Assembly: GCA_007258455.2 (NCBI GenBank)
Contig: VDFB02193867.1
Span: 529,348,550-529,412,549, forward strand
From: Sequoia sempervirens
Lineage: Eukaryota > Streptophyta > Pinopsida > Cupressales > Cupressaceae
Direction of reading: 5' to 3'
Length of the DNA: 64,000 bases
Within the stretch, counting starts at the first letter, position 1, and every line of letters starts with the position of its first letter. The translations under genes were made by a program, and so were the position numbers. Shown here in pieces: positions 35,588 to 47,607 of this stretch. The notes below the pieces were generated by a model. It was not told where the DNA came from, made no database searches, and was given only the letters and a program-made list of their open reading frames with translations.

Positions 35588-35839
35588 GATGCACTACAAC
35601 ATTAACCATATGTGCTAAAAGATTCAACAAATGCGCTAAAAGATCAACTGAATGCACTAAAATATCAATTGAATGTGCTAAAATATCAACTAAATGTTCT
35701 AAAAGAACCCCTGTATGCGCTAAAATATGAGGTGAATGTGTTGAAAGATGTCTCAGATGCACTATAATAGGGTTTGGATGCGCTAAAAGATGTTTTGTAT
35801 GCACCAAAAGAAATCACGGTTGCACTAAAAGAAGTTCAT
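35588..35839. repeat. 21-bp repeat cluster in the Tat 5' leader (b)
   Basis: Twelve consecutive units of (G/A/T)ATGYRCTAAAA(G/T)AT-type sequence, each exactly 21 bp, in the same orientation as cluster (a) and close to the primer-binding site. Confidence 0.9.
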
Positions 35840-35884
35840 GTCCAAATCTGTAAGCACACTTTCTAGAAATTGTTTAAAAAAATG

Positions 35885-35912
35885 GGGCTAGGCCCCATGG
35901 TGGGTGCCAAAA
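35885..35912 (-). promoter_or_regulatory. Primer-binding site of the Tat-like element
   Basis: Directly inside the 5' LTR the minus strand reads TTTTGGCACCCACCATGGGG. This is a TGGCRCCCACC-type tRNA primer-binding site widely seen in plant gypsy elements. Confidence 0.75.
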
Positions 35913-36528
35913 TGTATCGTGTATGTATTGTAAAGTCTGAGTGCAAAATAAGTAATACAACACAATCAATTAGACATTATATTAGAGAATTCAAATACAA
36001 TAATCAAATCAAAACAAGAAATCTCTTAATGTCATCCCATTATTCTCTATCCTCAAGGATTCATTAAATCGTAATGGCTTTCAGATTGTGTATGCACTAT
36101 GACTGTTAGAATGACAGCCTGAAGAATGAGATGTTGGAAATGCAACGAATCTATTCCTACATGATGATTGCTAAATGATAATGATGTTGTGATAAGGATA
36201 TGATAATGATATGATGCCAAATGATGTGATGGAAATGTTGTATGACAACTGCTATGATATCTAAGATGCAACTAATATTAAAGCCATGTTTATGCTAATA
36301 TTCCTCTAAAATGCTTAATTGCTAAATGCTCAAATGTAATTTCTACATATTAAGATTGCTCAAAGTTGGGATCCATTTGTTGTAGAATGAGGTTGTATTT
36401 ATAGATTTTCCAAAGCCTAGTGTGATGTGGCAGCAAACAAGGGTCTGGATTTGATTTGAAGGAATTGACAGTGGAGGATGAAGAAGTTGGAGAGGATCAA
36501 GGAGAGTGTTTCTTTCAATAAAACATTC
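35913..36528 (-). repeat. Truncated 5' LTR of the Tat-like element
   Basis: It matches 20887-21510 of the 3' LTR in the same orientation with scattered differences, including the TATAAATA promoter box at 36403-36396. The match stops at about 36528 (ATAAAACATTC), leaving out about 400 bp that would be the U3 outer end. Confidence 0.85.
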
Positions 36529-37748
36529 AACTATTATCTAACTAATGAGAAAAGAATAATTAATACAATTTAAAACTTTTACTTTGAATTGAAACATGCT
36601 CCTCAAAGTGAAATTGTCGGCTATATTATAAGGAGATGCCAATAAAATGTAAATTTCAGAAACAATTGACCTAGCTCATGGCTACAGTAGGTTGTAAAAA
36701 TAAAAGTAGGATATTCTATTATAATGAACATAGTCACACATTAATGAGGTTGTAGAGGCTCGATGTTAAGCTGCAAGCTGCTACTTGTTGATATCTTGGT
36801 TAGCACGTGCTTAAGTTGTGAAGCTACCACATATCTAATGGAAACAAGCGCTCTGTGGGAGCTAGAGTCCCTGCCATGAGCAGGGCTGTTTGCATGCAAA
36901 AGAACAGAAATAAACTCATATGAAAAAGAGAAAAATGCTGGGATTTTAAACAAGTCAAAGTTTGACAGCAAATAAACTGTTTACTCAATGGTTTAATAAT
37001 GAGAATGCAATCAAACCACAAAAACAATTCAGGAATTTGTGAATCTTGATGATTATAGTTTGTCATGATGACTTCGTGGAAGTGCATCCGCTATATGCAA
37101 TTTAAGTAAGTCACAAAAATTAGAAGGTAATAAAGCAACATGCTTGCATCAACATCATATAATTGGAAGTCCAATGCCAATGGATCATTAACTATGATAG
37201 AAGATACATTTCAAGACAAATGTTTGAAGGACGTAACTGAGAAACATTCAGAGTTCATAAGCTACCCAGCAATGGCTAGCAAGAAGCATGGAGGAGAATA
37301 TGTGCAAAGCATTTGCTTAGATCAAGCAATGTTCAAATTTCCATAAGCTATAATACATAAATCAATGTTGTTTTTGTTTTCAATGGCAATACTTCTGTCT
37401 CACCCAAATGCTGAAAAGTTTATTCAGAAAAACTGCAGATGCATTTATCCTTGTGTCGTTTCAGTACCAAAATTGAGTGCTTTTAGCATTGAAATTGCCT
37501 AAACCACAAAAGCGATGAAACTGTCCCCTTTTCCTGTGCAGATTGATTTTTCAAAAACCCAATTTAGGGTTCCATTAGAGCTTAAAAATCATCTCTGAAC
37601 TATGCAGATTGGTGGTTACTTTGTCCTCCAGCATGTCTGAAACAAAATAGATTCTTTAGCAGGAGAGAGGAAGACAACATTTTGTAAAAGTCAAGTAATT
37701 AGTTTGTGCAGAATAAATAAGTACATGTGTTAATTTGCAAATCTCTTC
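36529..37748. other. Junction region between Tat and Helitron-like elements
   Basis: No gene recognised. Both the missing LTR end and the 3' end of the Helitron-like element should lie near here. I could not fix a Helitron terminus (hairpin plus CTRR or Helentron-type end). Confidence 0.4.
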
Positions 37749-39394
37749 TTAGTTGGGTGGAAGTCCGATAGCATTGTCTTGTTTGACAATTTCTATAATG
37801 CAGTTGTCCATGGCAAGTGTAAATGTTCCTTCTAATTGGAATTTGCGTAGCATGAACATCACCGTGGACATGTCTCTTTTGTAATTTAGATACGGTATTG
37901 CAGCAAGTTGAGGGAAATTTTGTTCTAGCAATTCTTTTTGTAGGTAACAGTCCAGATCTCCATTCGTTGTGTGTATTGTGCATTCAAGGAAATGCATATA
38001 TTGGAATTTTGTTGTTGTCGCACATGTCACGCACTGGACAACATTATTGTCTGTTGTTTCAGTAAGAAAAACTCTTTGTTCACAAGTCACGCATACCGGC
38101 TGGTATGGTGGCAGGTGGACATTCTTTGGTTTCAAGGTGCCAACTACCTGGAATGGTAATGCAGATTTCATTAGAAGGCATAGCAATGTCTGGATGGAAC
38201 AAAAGTAATGGAGAAGTATAAAATATAAGTGAACAAAAGTAATGGAGAAGTATAAAATATAAGTGTCTAGTAATAATAATTGTTCACTGTTGAGATCTCT
38301 AGGCTAAGAAAAGTTAGATCAGTAAGGTACAAAGTTGCTCTAGGAACTAGTATAGATTGCATTGTGTCTAAAATAATCTAAATCTTTTGAAGATAAGTGT
38401 ACAATATTGTGAGGCTAGATACCTGTGTGCTGGTAGAAACCAATTTCCCCAGGAAAGCTTTAGTACATAGGTCATTCAGCTCATCAATGAACGTGGACTG
38501 TGTTGTTTGCATGAGTGTTGAGCCTATGTGTCCGCTGCGAACAATGTTTTTGAACAGTACCAGTGGCTTTGTTGCTGATGCCAATAACATTCGCACTTTT
38601 GCATAGGGTGTTGTAAAGCTGCTAGGTACTATAATCTGTAAAGTGAACAATTTAGTTAGTTGTCATGGCCAACAATACGCATGATGAAAAGGATTTAGGG
38701 TGAGGTTTAAGATTATTGCATAATATCTTACAGTAGCTAAGTCGTTGTGCGTGTCTCCATCTCTGATGTGTAGTTCATGTTGCGTTGGCATTTGATAGTG
38801 AGCAGTAACAATAGCAGCAACTGATCCAATTGGATAGCTATCTTTTGATTTAATCAACTCTGAGATGGTTGTGTCAGGTATTAGTCTACGCTCTTTGCAG
38901 ACTTTAGGAATGGTTTGCATGGTGGTTTTACTAGTGAACTGGAGACAGTAATCAGCATCTCCTCTGTCATATTTTAATTTTTTTTTAATCACAAAGTTTG
39001 TGATTCGAATACTTGTACCAGGCGATAGATTTGGCAAGAATATGTCAATCAATCTGTTGTTAATGTTTGCTGTTATTATCATTTGGCCATAGCTATCAAC
39101 CAAGTCAAGATGTAGAATTGGTACTTTTGGCTGGGTTGGAGGGTTGTTGGTAGCAGCAGGGCCATAGATGACTAGGACATCACCTTCGAAGGCTACAGCC
39201 GATTGTTTTGTACAAATATCAAGTATGCTTGATGGCTGAACGGGTTTTGTCTCCATCCTATAAATTGCAATAGCAGCAATCATAGAAATAGAATAAGCAA
39301 TTGACACTGGTAAAAATGAAGTTACATATGGCATGAATGTTTTTAAATACTTGCCTCTTTTGTTGTTGGCTCTGACATGAACGAGCAGCATCAT
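37749..39394 (-). CDS. Helitron-associated replication protein A (RPA70-like) gene
   Basis: Proposed exons 39394-39351, 39257-38732, 38635-38423 and 38189-37749 join in frame (44+526+213+441 = 1224 nt, 407 residues) with no stop. Donors are GTATTT, GTAAGA and GTATCT; acceptors are TTTATAG, TTTACAG and ATCCAG. OB-fold signatures include DSYGQMIITANINNRLIDIF, SPGTSIRITNFVI and GDADYCLQFTSKTTMQTI. The last exon has a CVTC...CVTC zinc ribbon, as in the C-terminal DNA-binding domain of RPA70. Intron 1 (93 nt) is also open, so it may be retained. RPA genes are known passengers or partners of plant Helitrons, presumably coating single-stranded transfer DNA. It follows the Rep-helicase gene on the same strand. 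Confidence 0.75.
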
Positions 39395-40045
39395 TTCAAG
39401 GGGTGGCTATATGGCTGTGACCTTGTTCTTGAATCTCATTTGAGCAAGCAGCGTCACTGGCAGAGGTGTCTACATCATTGATGGCTTGTTTTATACAAAT
39501 ATCAAGTATGCTTGATGGCTGAATGGGTTCTGTCTTCATCCTGTAAATTGCAATAGTAGCAATCATAGAAATAGAATAAGCAACTGACACTGGTAAAAAT
39601 GAAGTTACATATGGCATGAATGTTTTTAAATACTTGCCTCTTTTGTTGTTGGCTCTGACATGAACGAGCAGCATCATTTCGAGGGGTGGCTATATGGCTG
39701 TGACCTTGTTCTTGAATCTCGTTTGAGCAAGCAGCGTCAGTGGCAGAGGTGTCTACATCACTGATGGATTGTTTTGTACAAATATCAAGTATGCTTGATG
39801 GCTGAACAGGTTCTGTCTTCATCCTGTAAATTGCAATAGCAGCAATCATAGAAATAGAATAAGCAACTGACACTGGTAAAAATGAAGTTACATATGGCAT
39901 GAATGTTTTTAAATACTTGCCTCTTTTGTTGTTGGCTCTGACATGAATGAGCAGCATCATTTCGAGGGGTGGCTATATGGCTGTGACCTTGTTCTTGAAT
40001 CTTGTTTGAGCAAGCAGTGTCACTGGCAGAGGTGTCTACATCACT
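39203..40045 (-). repeat. Three tandem 283-bp units at the RPA gene start
   Basis: Three nearly identical units with ATG-ATG starts at 39960, 39677 and 39394 are exactly 283 bp apart. Each unit holds the first RPA exon, its putative 93-nt intron and the start of exon 2 to about ILDICTKQ. Only the last unit runs on into the RPA body. Unequal recombination is the simple explanation. The units could supply alternative first exons. Confidence 0.9.
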
Positions 40046-40059
40046 AATGGACAAGTGTT

Positions 40060-42560
40060 AGCAGGAGTTGCTAGTGAGGATTAATGTGAAATGCATAATT
40101 CTAAGACAGGGAAAAAGTATATTAATAATGTGAGTACATATTTTCATCCATCTTTCGCTTGTTCGATGGCAGGTTTTCTGGCACCATTGAATGATCCATG
40201 TTATGGTGTCTAGCAAATAGGATTGTTGTTTTCCAAATGCTCGTATAGGGCATGCAATAGCAGATCTGTGCCAATGAATGGAACAAAACAAATTGAATGA
40301 AAAACATTGGTAGCAAGTAAACTAGTTTTCAAGCTTGTTGGTGTCAAGCGTAAGACATTTACCAGTTTGAAGAGGGTCTTGTTGCCGTAGTCTTGAGTCT
40401 ATATAGCCAATGCAAAAAAGAGAGCTGTAACATAGAGGCAGAAGCCAATGCAAATTATTAGAACACTTAAAAGAGCTTATCACTTAGAAAATAAATGAAA
40501 AATAGGTATACTGAAAGTTGACTTCATCTATATGTCCTTCTACAGTTTTTAAACGCAGATTGGAATGACATTTTATGTATAGACATCTGATACTATTATA
40601 CTATTATTCAATATTGTTCTAGGGTATAAGCACATTGGACTAACATTTTATGTATAGACATCTGGTAGTTGTTTTACTTTCATTTTGAATAACAATATTA
40701 AAAATAACTGCCAAATGTCTATACATTCACAACTGCCAGATACTATTATACTATTATACTATGGTGTATCAAATGTCTAGCCCAACCCCTTTATTCAATA
40801 TTGTCCTAGGGTCTAAGTACATGAATTTTCAAACTTGTTAAACTGAGGTTTATGTTATGTGAATCTGATTGGAGTAGCAACACAGTTTTCTTGTCAATAG
40901 AGCAAGCCTTGATGAAATTAAAAAATCTGCATTTAGAGAACCATTTAAATGTGGAATATCAAAATCAAACATATTGTGTAAACTTGTGTCAAAATTTTGT
41001 ATCAGAGTAGAAGAATATTCAAATTTCGAATAGACTTGGATAAAAGAGAAAAGCTAATTTTTGATGCTCATATAATTGCTGTTGAGTGCCCAATTTAAAG
41101 TAGAAAAATAGATTTTGTTATTTGAAGGTTTAAACAGAAATCATTAAGAGTCACATGGCCTATGCTTTCTCAAAGCAGGCTTGTCAAGAAGTGGATAGAT
41201 TTTGGCAAAAGAAAGTAGAGCTCAAGAGCTATGCCAAGTTTTGTTTGATACTGAATTATCTCCTACTGTTTAACCTTTTAGCGTAATCAAACAACATATA
41301 CAGAGAATTGATCTAAGTACATAAGAATTTTTTCAATGAAGAAAGTGCTGCCAGTGCAGGGGAAACATGAAGCTATTTAGAAATTGATGGAAGGGGCCAC
41401 AAAATTTTGAGAAGATGAGTTTCCATATCAATATTAAAAATATGGTATCAAATCTCGCAATGATTAAGCATTTGGAAAATTAATAAGTTACATAATATTC
41501 AAACATTCATCACTAACAGTGTGTCTCTCCTCCAAGGAAGGAGAGGTAGGCAGTGTTAAACAACATATGTGCAGTCAACCGCCATCAATAACGTATGATA
41601 TTCATGTATTTAATGTGAAACTATTTAGTAAGTTTCATCAACACAAACGAAAGTTCAAGCTAACCTAAGGCAGATAACTGTGGATGTTTTTCTGCAGTAA
41701 TGGAAAAATGTTCAACAATAGAAAAACTGTCTCGGCGACTCTGCAACTGCCCTCATGTGCATGAATGCAAAACATAAAAGAAAGCAGAGACATTTAGTAT
41801 CTGCATTACTATTTGTCCACATCGAAGCAAGGGAATTTGGTTAAAACAGAATTTCCTAATTAGGCTGAGTTCAAAAGAACCATTTCCATATTGGGAAAAC
41901 CTTATGTATCCTTGAACATTCATAAGTAACATGCAAAAACTTGTTTGATATGTTTATTAAAGGTGATTCTGTGAGATGATTTTGATAGTCATTTCTGTTG
42001 AGTCCTGTCTAAATCATTAATTGTATTGATAGACCATAACTAATTGGGGAAGCATAAGTCAGGATAGTCAATTGTGAATTACATCATATCAGATTAAATG
42101 CATAGTATAATAGCATTTCAAAATTGGAATGAATTAGGTTGGGTTACTACCTATAACCATAGCACTCGGATCATTGCTAGAATACATAATTAACCACAAA
42201 CAAAACTTACACAGTTCATGGGATATATGGCTGAGTTTCTGATCCTAAGAATCCACTGCATTGTTTCAATTCCCCAACTATGTTTCTTGATCATATCTAT
42301 CATAATCATCATTAATTGAAGAGGCAAGATTTCTATATGCTCACCACATTCAGGATGGTCTAATCTTCTTGTACAGTTGAGAATAGCTATTCATGCATCA
42401 GCTTTAATTTGCATTGGTCTTCAATCTTCAGAGTATCGAAATAAAATTACAAATTACAAATGCAAAGTGAGAACTGTTCTTTATCAATTGTACCATTCTT
42501 GGTATTCTGGAATCAATTTTGTAAAAGGGGCACACTTTGTTTGACAAAATTGAACATGTT
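40060..42560. other. Spacer between the polyprotein and RPA genes
   Basis: No coding domain recognised in 2.5 kb. It probably holds the 3' UTR of the Rep-helicase gene and the RPA promoter. Short repeats such as ATGTATAGACATCTG occur twice (about 40575 and 40652). Confidence 0.45.
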
Positions 42561-42564
42561 TTGA

Positions 42565-43215
42565 CTACAGCTGGAAATGAAGAGATATTGCAAAGTGGTC
42601 TGTCCAATATGTATCTAGTATAGTGAAGTTGACAACACTTTCGATGTTGCGTATCCAAAAGTGGTCCAACAGACTGCCTGCATGTGTCGTTGGCTTGTCA
42701 ACAAGTAGTGACAACTTGTGTTGTTGCATAAATTCAAGGAGGAGTGCTTGTGTCTTTGTGGATTGTAGCATGTCAATGTTAAAGTCCCCAACAACAATCA
42801 ATTTGGAGGTTGGTGGCAATGAGCTGAGAATGTTTTCTATTAGGCTGAATAAATCATGAATGTGTGTGTTTGGTGTCAAGTAATAATTTGTGATACGTAG
42901 AGTGGTGCCTAGATGCAACAGGTCAATGGTTATTGATTCTATATAATTTGTTGCAAATGTCTGGATAGTTTGGATTGAAATTGTTTTCTTGCAACATGTT
43001 AGTAGACCATGAATACTTAATGCAGTATAGCAGTTGCATGTTTCGTTAAGGAAATTGACATGGTCGAGGACATCCTCTCTTGTTTCCTGGAAATAAAGAA
43101 CAGTTGCTTCCAGCAAGTCATAGTCATGGGTTATTTCTTGGGCATGCAATGCAAAGCTACGTGTATTCAAAGAACATAGGCTGAAGTGGCTTGAACAGAC
43201 AGGTGCAAGATTGTG
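42565..43215 (-). pseudogene. EEP (apurinic-like) endonuclease domain of the polyprotein
   Basis: The C-terminal domain shows the endonuclease/exonuclease/phosphatase series: SLNTRSF (Asn), LYFQETR (Glu), KLIVVGDFNIDML (catalytic GDFN), HAGSLLDHFWIRN and YWTDHFAIS (Asp-His). It is open to its own stop. In Helentrons this domain is related to non-LTR retrotransposon endonucleases. Confidence 0.85.
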
Positions 43216-45138
43216 TTGTAGTTTCCATTTTGCCAACGTCGTGAGGCATTGCATCTCATTATTTACTTTTTCTGAAACCTTGAAATTTTGTTCCTGCAAT
43301 TTATGTATGAGGTACAATGACTCAATGTTCCTTACACGTGATAAAGTAGTGTAAACAAGACCATGTTGGTACACTTTAGAGGGATCAAAAGCCAGTGTGT
43401 CCATTGTGAGACCTTGTGCTCTATGAATAGTTCGTGCACAGGCAAGCTGCAAAGGGAATTGTGCTCTTGTGACTATTTTCATAGTTGTTCTAACTTTTCT
43501 AGTGATTCTTGTTATGGGTGTCCATGAAGGCAAAATACAATTTGTGTATAGATGTTGCATTCTTTGATGACGGGATTTTCCAATAGCAGGGTCATTGAAT
43601 TGAATCCACACAATGTCTTGTTGGTCAGTTGTATATGTTTTAAAAATGCCATCTGCACCATTGACAAGGCCATCTTGTGTGTCAAGGTTACCAGCTATCA
43701 ATTCAACTAAAATGTCTTGTTTGAGAAAAATTGTTGCAGGCAAGAATGACTTGTCCAAGTGAAATTGGATGCTATCAATGGTTGTATCTTGTTTGTCCAC
43801 TGCTTCTAGAACGAAGAGCTTTGTGGGTAAGTAGTCTAGCATTTTTCTGTTGTGCTCATCAACTGCAGAATTTCTATGAAACAAGTATGGAAATCGTGGA
43901 TCATTGGGGGGTGTCTTGTAGCAGATTGCATTCAAGTAGCTGATGTCTTCACTAGTTTGCTGAGAAGTTCTTGCCCGATTAAGTACAGAAATGAAATGTT
44001 GATCTGATTGTCTAATCACGCTGCGCAATTCAAAGCATTTGACATTATCAACCCAAAACGTGTATGGAATTTTCTCTTTGTCTATTGTTGGTTCCTCAAA
44101 TATCCAAGTATCACATATAGGCTGTGCTTGGTAGAAGTCTCCACAGAATATGATGTCTATATTGCCAAAAGGTTTTGTTGGTGTATGTTTGATTTGATGA
44201 AGTCTTCTATCAATGTTGTGAAGCATTTTCGAGCCAATCAAAGAGACTTCATCAATCAGAAGAATTTGCAACTGCTCAAACTTTTTGCTTAACGTGTCAG
44301 CTGTGTTTGAATCTAGCGGTAACATCTTTGAAGAATTGCATGGTAGATGAAAGATTGAATGTGCAGTGGTGCCACCTGCGTTAAATGCTGCTTTCCCTGT
44401 CGAAGCAACAACAATGCCTTTTGGTTTGAGGGGGTCACTGTCCAGCTGTTTATCGTAGAATCAGATCATTGCCTCTAAAATGGCTTTACCTATGAACGTT
44501 TTGCCATTGCCTGCTCCAGCTGTCAAGAACAAGTAGAAAGGTTTATTGGGCACTAGTCTTTTTGACATTAGTACATCCTTTAGTACCGATTGTTGTTCTT
44601 TGTTCAATTGTCTTCGTAAATTGAAGTATTCCTTGTTGCTTAGGAGCAATGGGTGTGCTATCTCTAAAAACATTTTCTTAGAGATTGAGTCTGTGACCTT
44701 TCTACTTTTCATAAGGTTTAGGTCGCTCATGATGTCATATTTTTCTATGCCATTTTCCAATTTGCGTTTTTCAATTTCATTTGCAAGGTCAATTGTTGGG
44801 TGCATATCGTTGTCAACTATCGTAGCAGCTTCGTCAATGTCACCCCATGTAGGAGCAATTTGTGCAGTGAACAATTTTTCGATTGCTGCAATTTGTGATT
44901 TTTTAGCATTGAACACTGCACTCCATGTTTCATATCCAGCAAGCAAGGTTTGCTCACTTGTTCTAAAAGGCACATATAACATGAGTTTCTCTCTGCAATA
45001 ATTCTCAGGGTCAATGTGTGGATTATATCTTACATAGCGAATGATCTGCGGAGTTGCTCTCTTTTGGAGCCTTGTTGAGCTCCCTAAATAAAAGGCAACG
45101 TATTCAACTAGTGACAAGTTGTCAAGAGCTTCTGGCTG
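43216..45138 (-). pseudogene. Pif1-type SF1B helicase domain of the polyprotein
   Basis: Walker A FLTAGAGNGKTFIGKA (about 44515) is followed by the sole break, TGA at 44463, then STGKAAFNAGGTTAHSIFHL, Walker B ILLIDEVSLIGSKM (about 44250), IDIIFCGDFYQAQPI and LACARTIHRAQGLTMDTLAF. The series ends with VYTTLSRVRNIESLYLIH (motif VI). All SF1B motifs are readable. The domain unwinds DNA after Rep nicking. Confidence 0.9.
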
Positions 45139-47607
45139 CTATGTGTATTTTTCTATTACAAATGAACACATGATATTTTCATAATCATCTGGCTCCTTTG
45201 CTAATAGTTTTGGGCTTTTTAACATGAATACTCTATTTTCTAGTGGTGCAGTATTGATGAAAACCGTTTTCCTTGAGCATCTACGCAATGGCAATGAGAG
45301 AACAATATGAGCAGCTTGACGGCTGGACATTTGTTGGTAGTTTAGCAATGCATTGCCAAGTTTCCGTATGAACTGTATTTTTCCATCATAAGCATGAGTG
45401 CACTGTTGTCGTAATTGCCGAAATGCAAGAGACAATGTTCTCTCTTGTTTTGTCATATATGAACTACAGTAAGATGCAGCAGCATATGTGTCTAAAATAA
45501 ACTATGTGTCTGTATTTGCATACCAGAGGCTTGGTACTTTTTTTGCAAAGGAATTTATCCAACTATCAGCTGGTTCTCTTTTTAGCATGACTATTTTGCG
45601 TGTCAATGTTGATCGGAGCATTGCAATGTAATCAATTTCATTCATTTCCAATTCGTCCAAGAAATTTTGAAATGAAACCTCTTTTGTGTAGTGTTTGTTT
45701 TCCAAGCGCTTGAAAAATATTCTTGCTTTGTCCTTAATTGCAGGATGGGGCATGGGAAATGGCTCTAAAATTGGTGTTTTGTTCATGGGAGGTAACAGAA
45801 AACTAAATCTGCAGCTTGAGTGTCTGTATTTTCTGTAGGTCTTTGTATGATGGTGTGTTTGCATTTTGACGAGATTTGTATCAAGCAGTGATGAGTTGCA
45901 TGAAATGTACTTGTCAACAAAGCTTTCTATTTCAGAATTTAGGCAATTGCCATACACAGGTGAATTTTTTATCCATAGCAAGAAATGAACATGTTCATTG
46001 CCTCGGTTTTGGAATTCTGTCACAAAAGAGTAGTCCATGACCTGGCCAAAGAGCTCATGGTTTTTTAGCATCATTTTTCGAAATGCATTGATTCTATGAT
46101 TAAAATACCGACTACAAATTACTGGGTTCTTTCTGATTTCAAAGTCCAGATCCCTATCCTCTATACTTTCATTGGAGTTGGTTTGTTGCTGAATGGATAT
46201 TTGTTGTAGAGCTCTGCACAATGGTTCCCATAAGTGCTCAGCACTTGTCAATGTTACAAAAAATGTTGGAGGTCCCAATTGTCTTATCATTGCAAATATG
46301 TTTTTTTTGGTGTTTTCTAGGTAGTCTGGTGAGGTGCGGATGCTTTTTAATGTTCTGTAACCTAATGGAGATCTTAATATTTTCTCTAGGGTAGCTGGAT
46401 TGCGGACATCCTTTGCAACTAACTTTCTATCCTTTAATTCAGTTTTTCTTATGCAAATCCATGCCAGTGAAGATACTTGGCGAATAATTATCTTGATGGC
46501 TTTGAAGAAAATATTTGTTATGTGTGTTGCAAAGTCATTGTCTTTATGCATAAGCTCCCATTTTGCTATCTTTTGGTATGTTAAGCTTTTAGTCATGTCA
46601 GTTGGCCGAGCTGAACCATAGAACAAAGTTGGGAAGTTCATTTCCTCTGCGTATGTGTCTTGGAAAATGCCAAGAGGTTTAAACCCTTCAGATGGTGCAA
46701 TTTCAATGATGGTTGTGTCAAGGTCTTTGATTGAATGTGCATCATTGAACCAATGTATAACTGATTCAGATACGGGTTCATGATCATCTTCAGACATGTC
46801 ATTGTCCATACTTGGTTCTGTTTCAGTATCTATATGCAATTTTGCTGTTCTCTTTGCCAATTGCTCTTCCCAGTCTTTATTTATGGAGATGTTTTGTTCT
46901 TTGTACAATGGTGTTCTTGATAGTGTCATTAAAGCATTCATCACAAGAGCAGGTCTAATATTTCCTTGTGCATATGCATTGTCATATTGTAGCTTCCGTT
47001 TTAGTCTAACTGCGACTGTTGTATTTTCATCTAGTTGCCTAGGCAATGCTTGTTGCACTTTATCAAAATCCACTGGAACATTGATGATTGTCCCAAGCAA
47101 TCCATATTGTGCTCGCTTATATCCTAGTTGCCTGATCTGTGCAAAAGCAATGCGCAAAGACACAAGTCTTTCTTCAAGGGAGGTCAGTGACTGAACAACA
47201 TCTATTGCTGCATTGCGTCTTATGCTCCAAGGTGTAGCAAAATAGGGAACCTTTGCATTTAAAATAGCCTTTGTGCATTGTTTACAAATAGATTGGCCAA
47301 CTGCCAATGTTTTTTCATTAGTTGGAATAGGAAGCAAAGAGAAAGCTTGAGCAAGTGCATGATCAACCTTGCGCATATTTTGCTGAAAGTGAAGCATATC
47401 GCAAAGGCAACATGGTTGTGTAGGTGTGTCATTTATGCTTTGCAAGTATCTGTCAATGGATTTTTCTATTGTGTTCGGTTTTGTAAATTTCCATTTATTT
47501 TTTGTTTGTCGATCACTAGCGATTGTGTTCTGGACTATAGAAGATGCAAACGATCTACATTTCAGATTTGGCATGTGAAAAGTATGATGTTTACCTGCTG
47601 TGCACAT
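45139..47607 (-). pseudogene. Helitron Rep (HUH/Y2) domain with Cys-rich N-terminus
   Basis: The N-terminus carries two Cys pairs (CCLCDMLHF and ICKQCTK). A region LEERLVSLRIAFAQIRQLG to LLGTIINVPVDFDKVQQALPR resembles the DUF6570-type segment found in Helitron proteins. The Helitron_like_N core shows motif 1 FFVTLTSAEHLW (about 46265), the HUH motif NRGNEHVHFLLW (about 46005) and the Y2 motif DTYAAASYCSSYMTK (about 45490-45450), with the two tyrosines four residues apart. TAG at 45504 sits between HUH and Y2, and TAG at 45141 after the Rep domain. Confidence 0.9.

Larger units (their letters stand above)
20887..36528 (-). mobile_element. Large Tat-like Ty3/gypsy LTR retrotransposon
   Basis: The minus-strand element has a 3' LTR at 20887-21909, a truncated 5' LTR at 35913-36528, and a primer-binding site and polypurine tract in the correct places. 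Its protein order is gag, protease, reverse transcriptase, RNase H, second RNase H, integrase. The extra RNase H between RNase H and integrase is diagnostic of the Tat lineage. The 3' third holds an antisense plant mobile domain gene, a known type of extra ORF in this lineage. Total length is about 15.6 kb. Frameshifts, stops and visible LTR divergence mark an old, inactive copy. The 5' LTR has lost about 400 bp of its U3 side. Confidence 0.9.
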
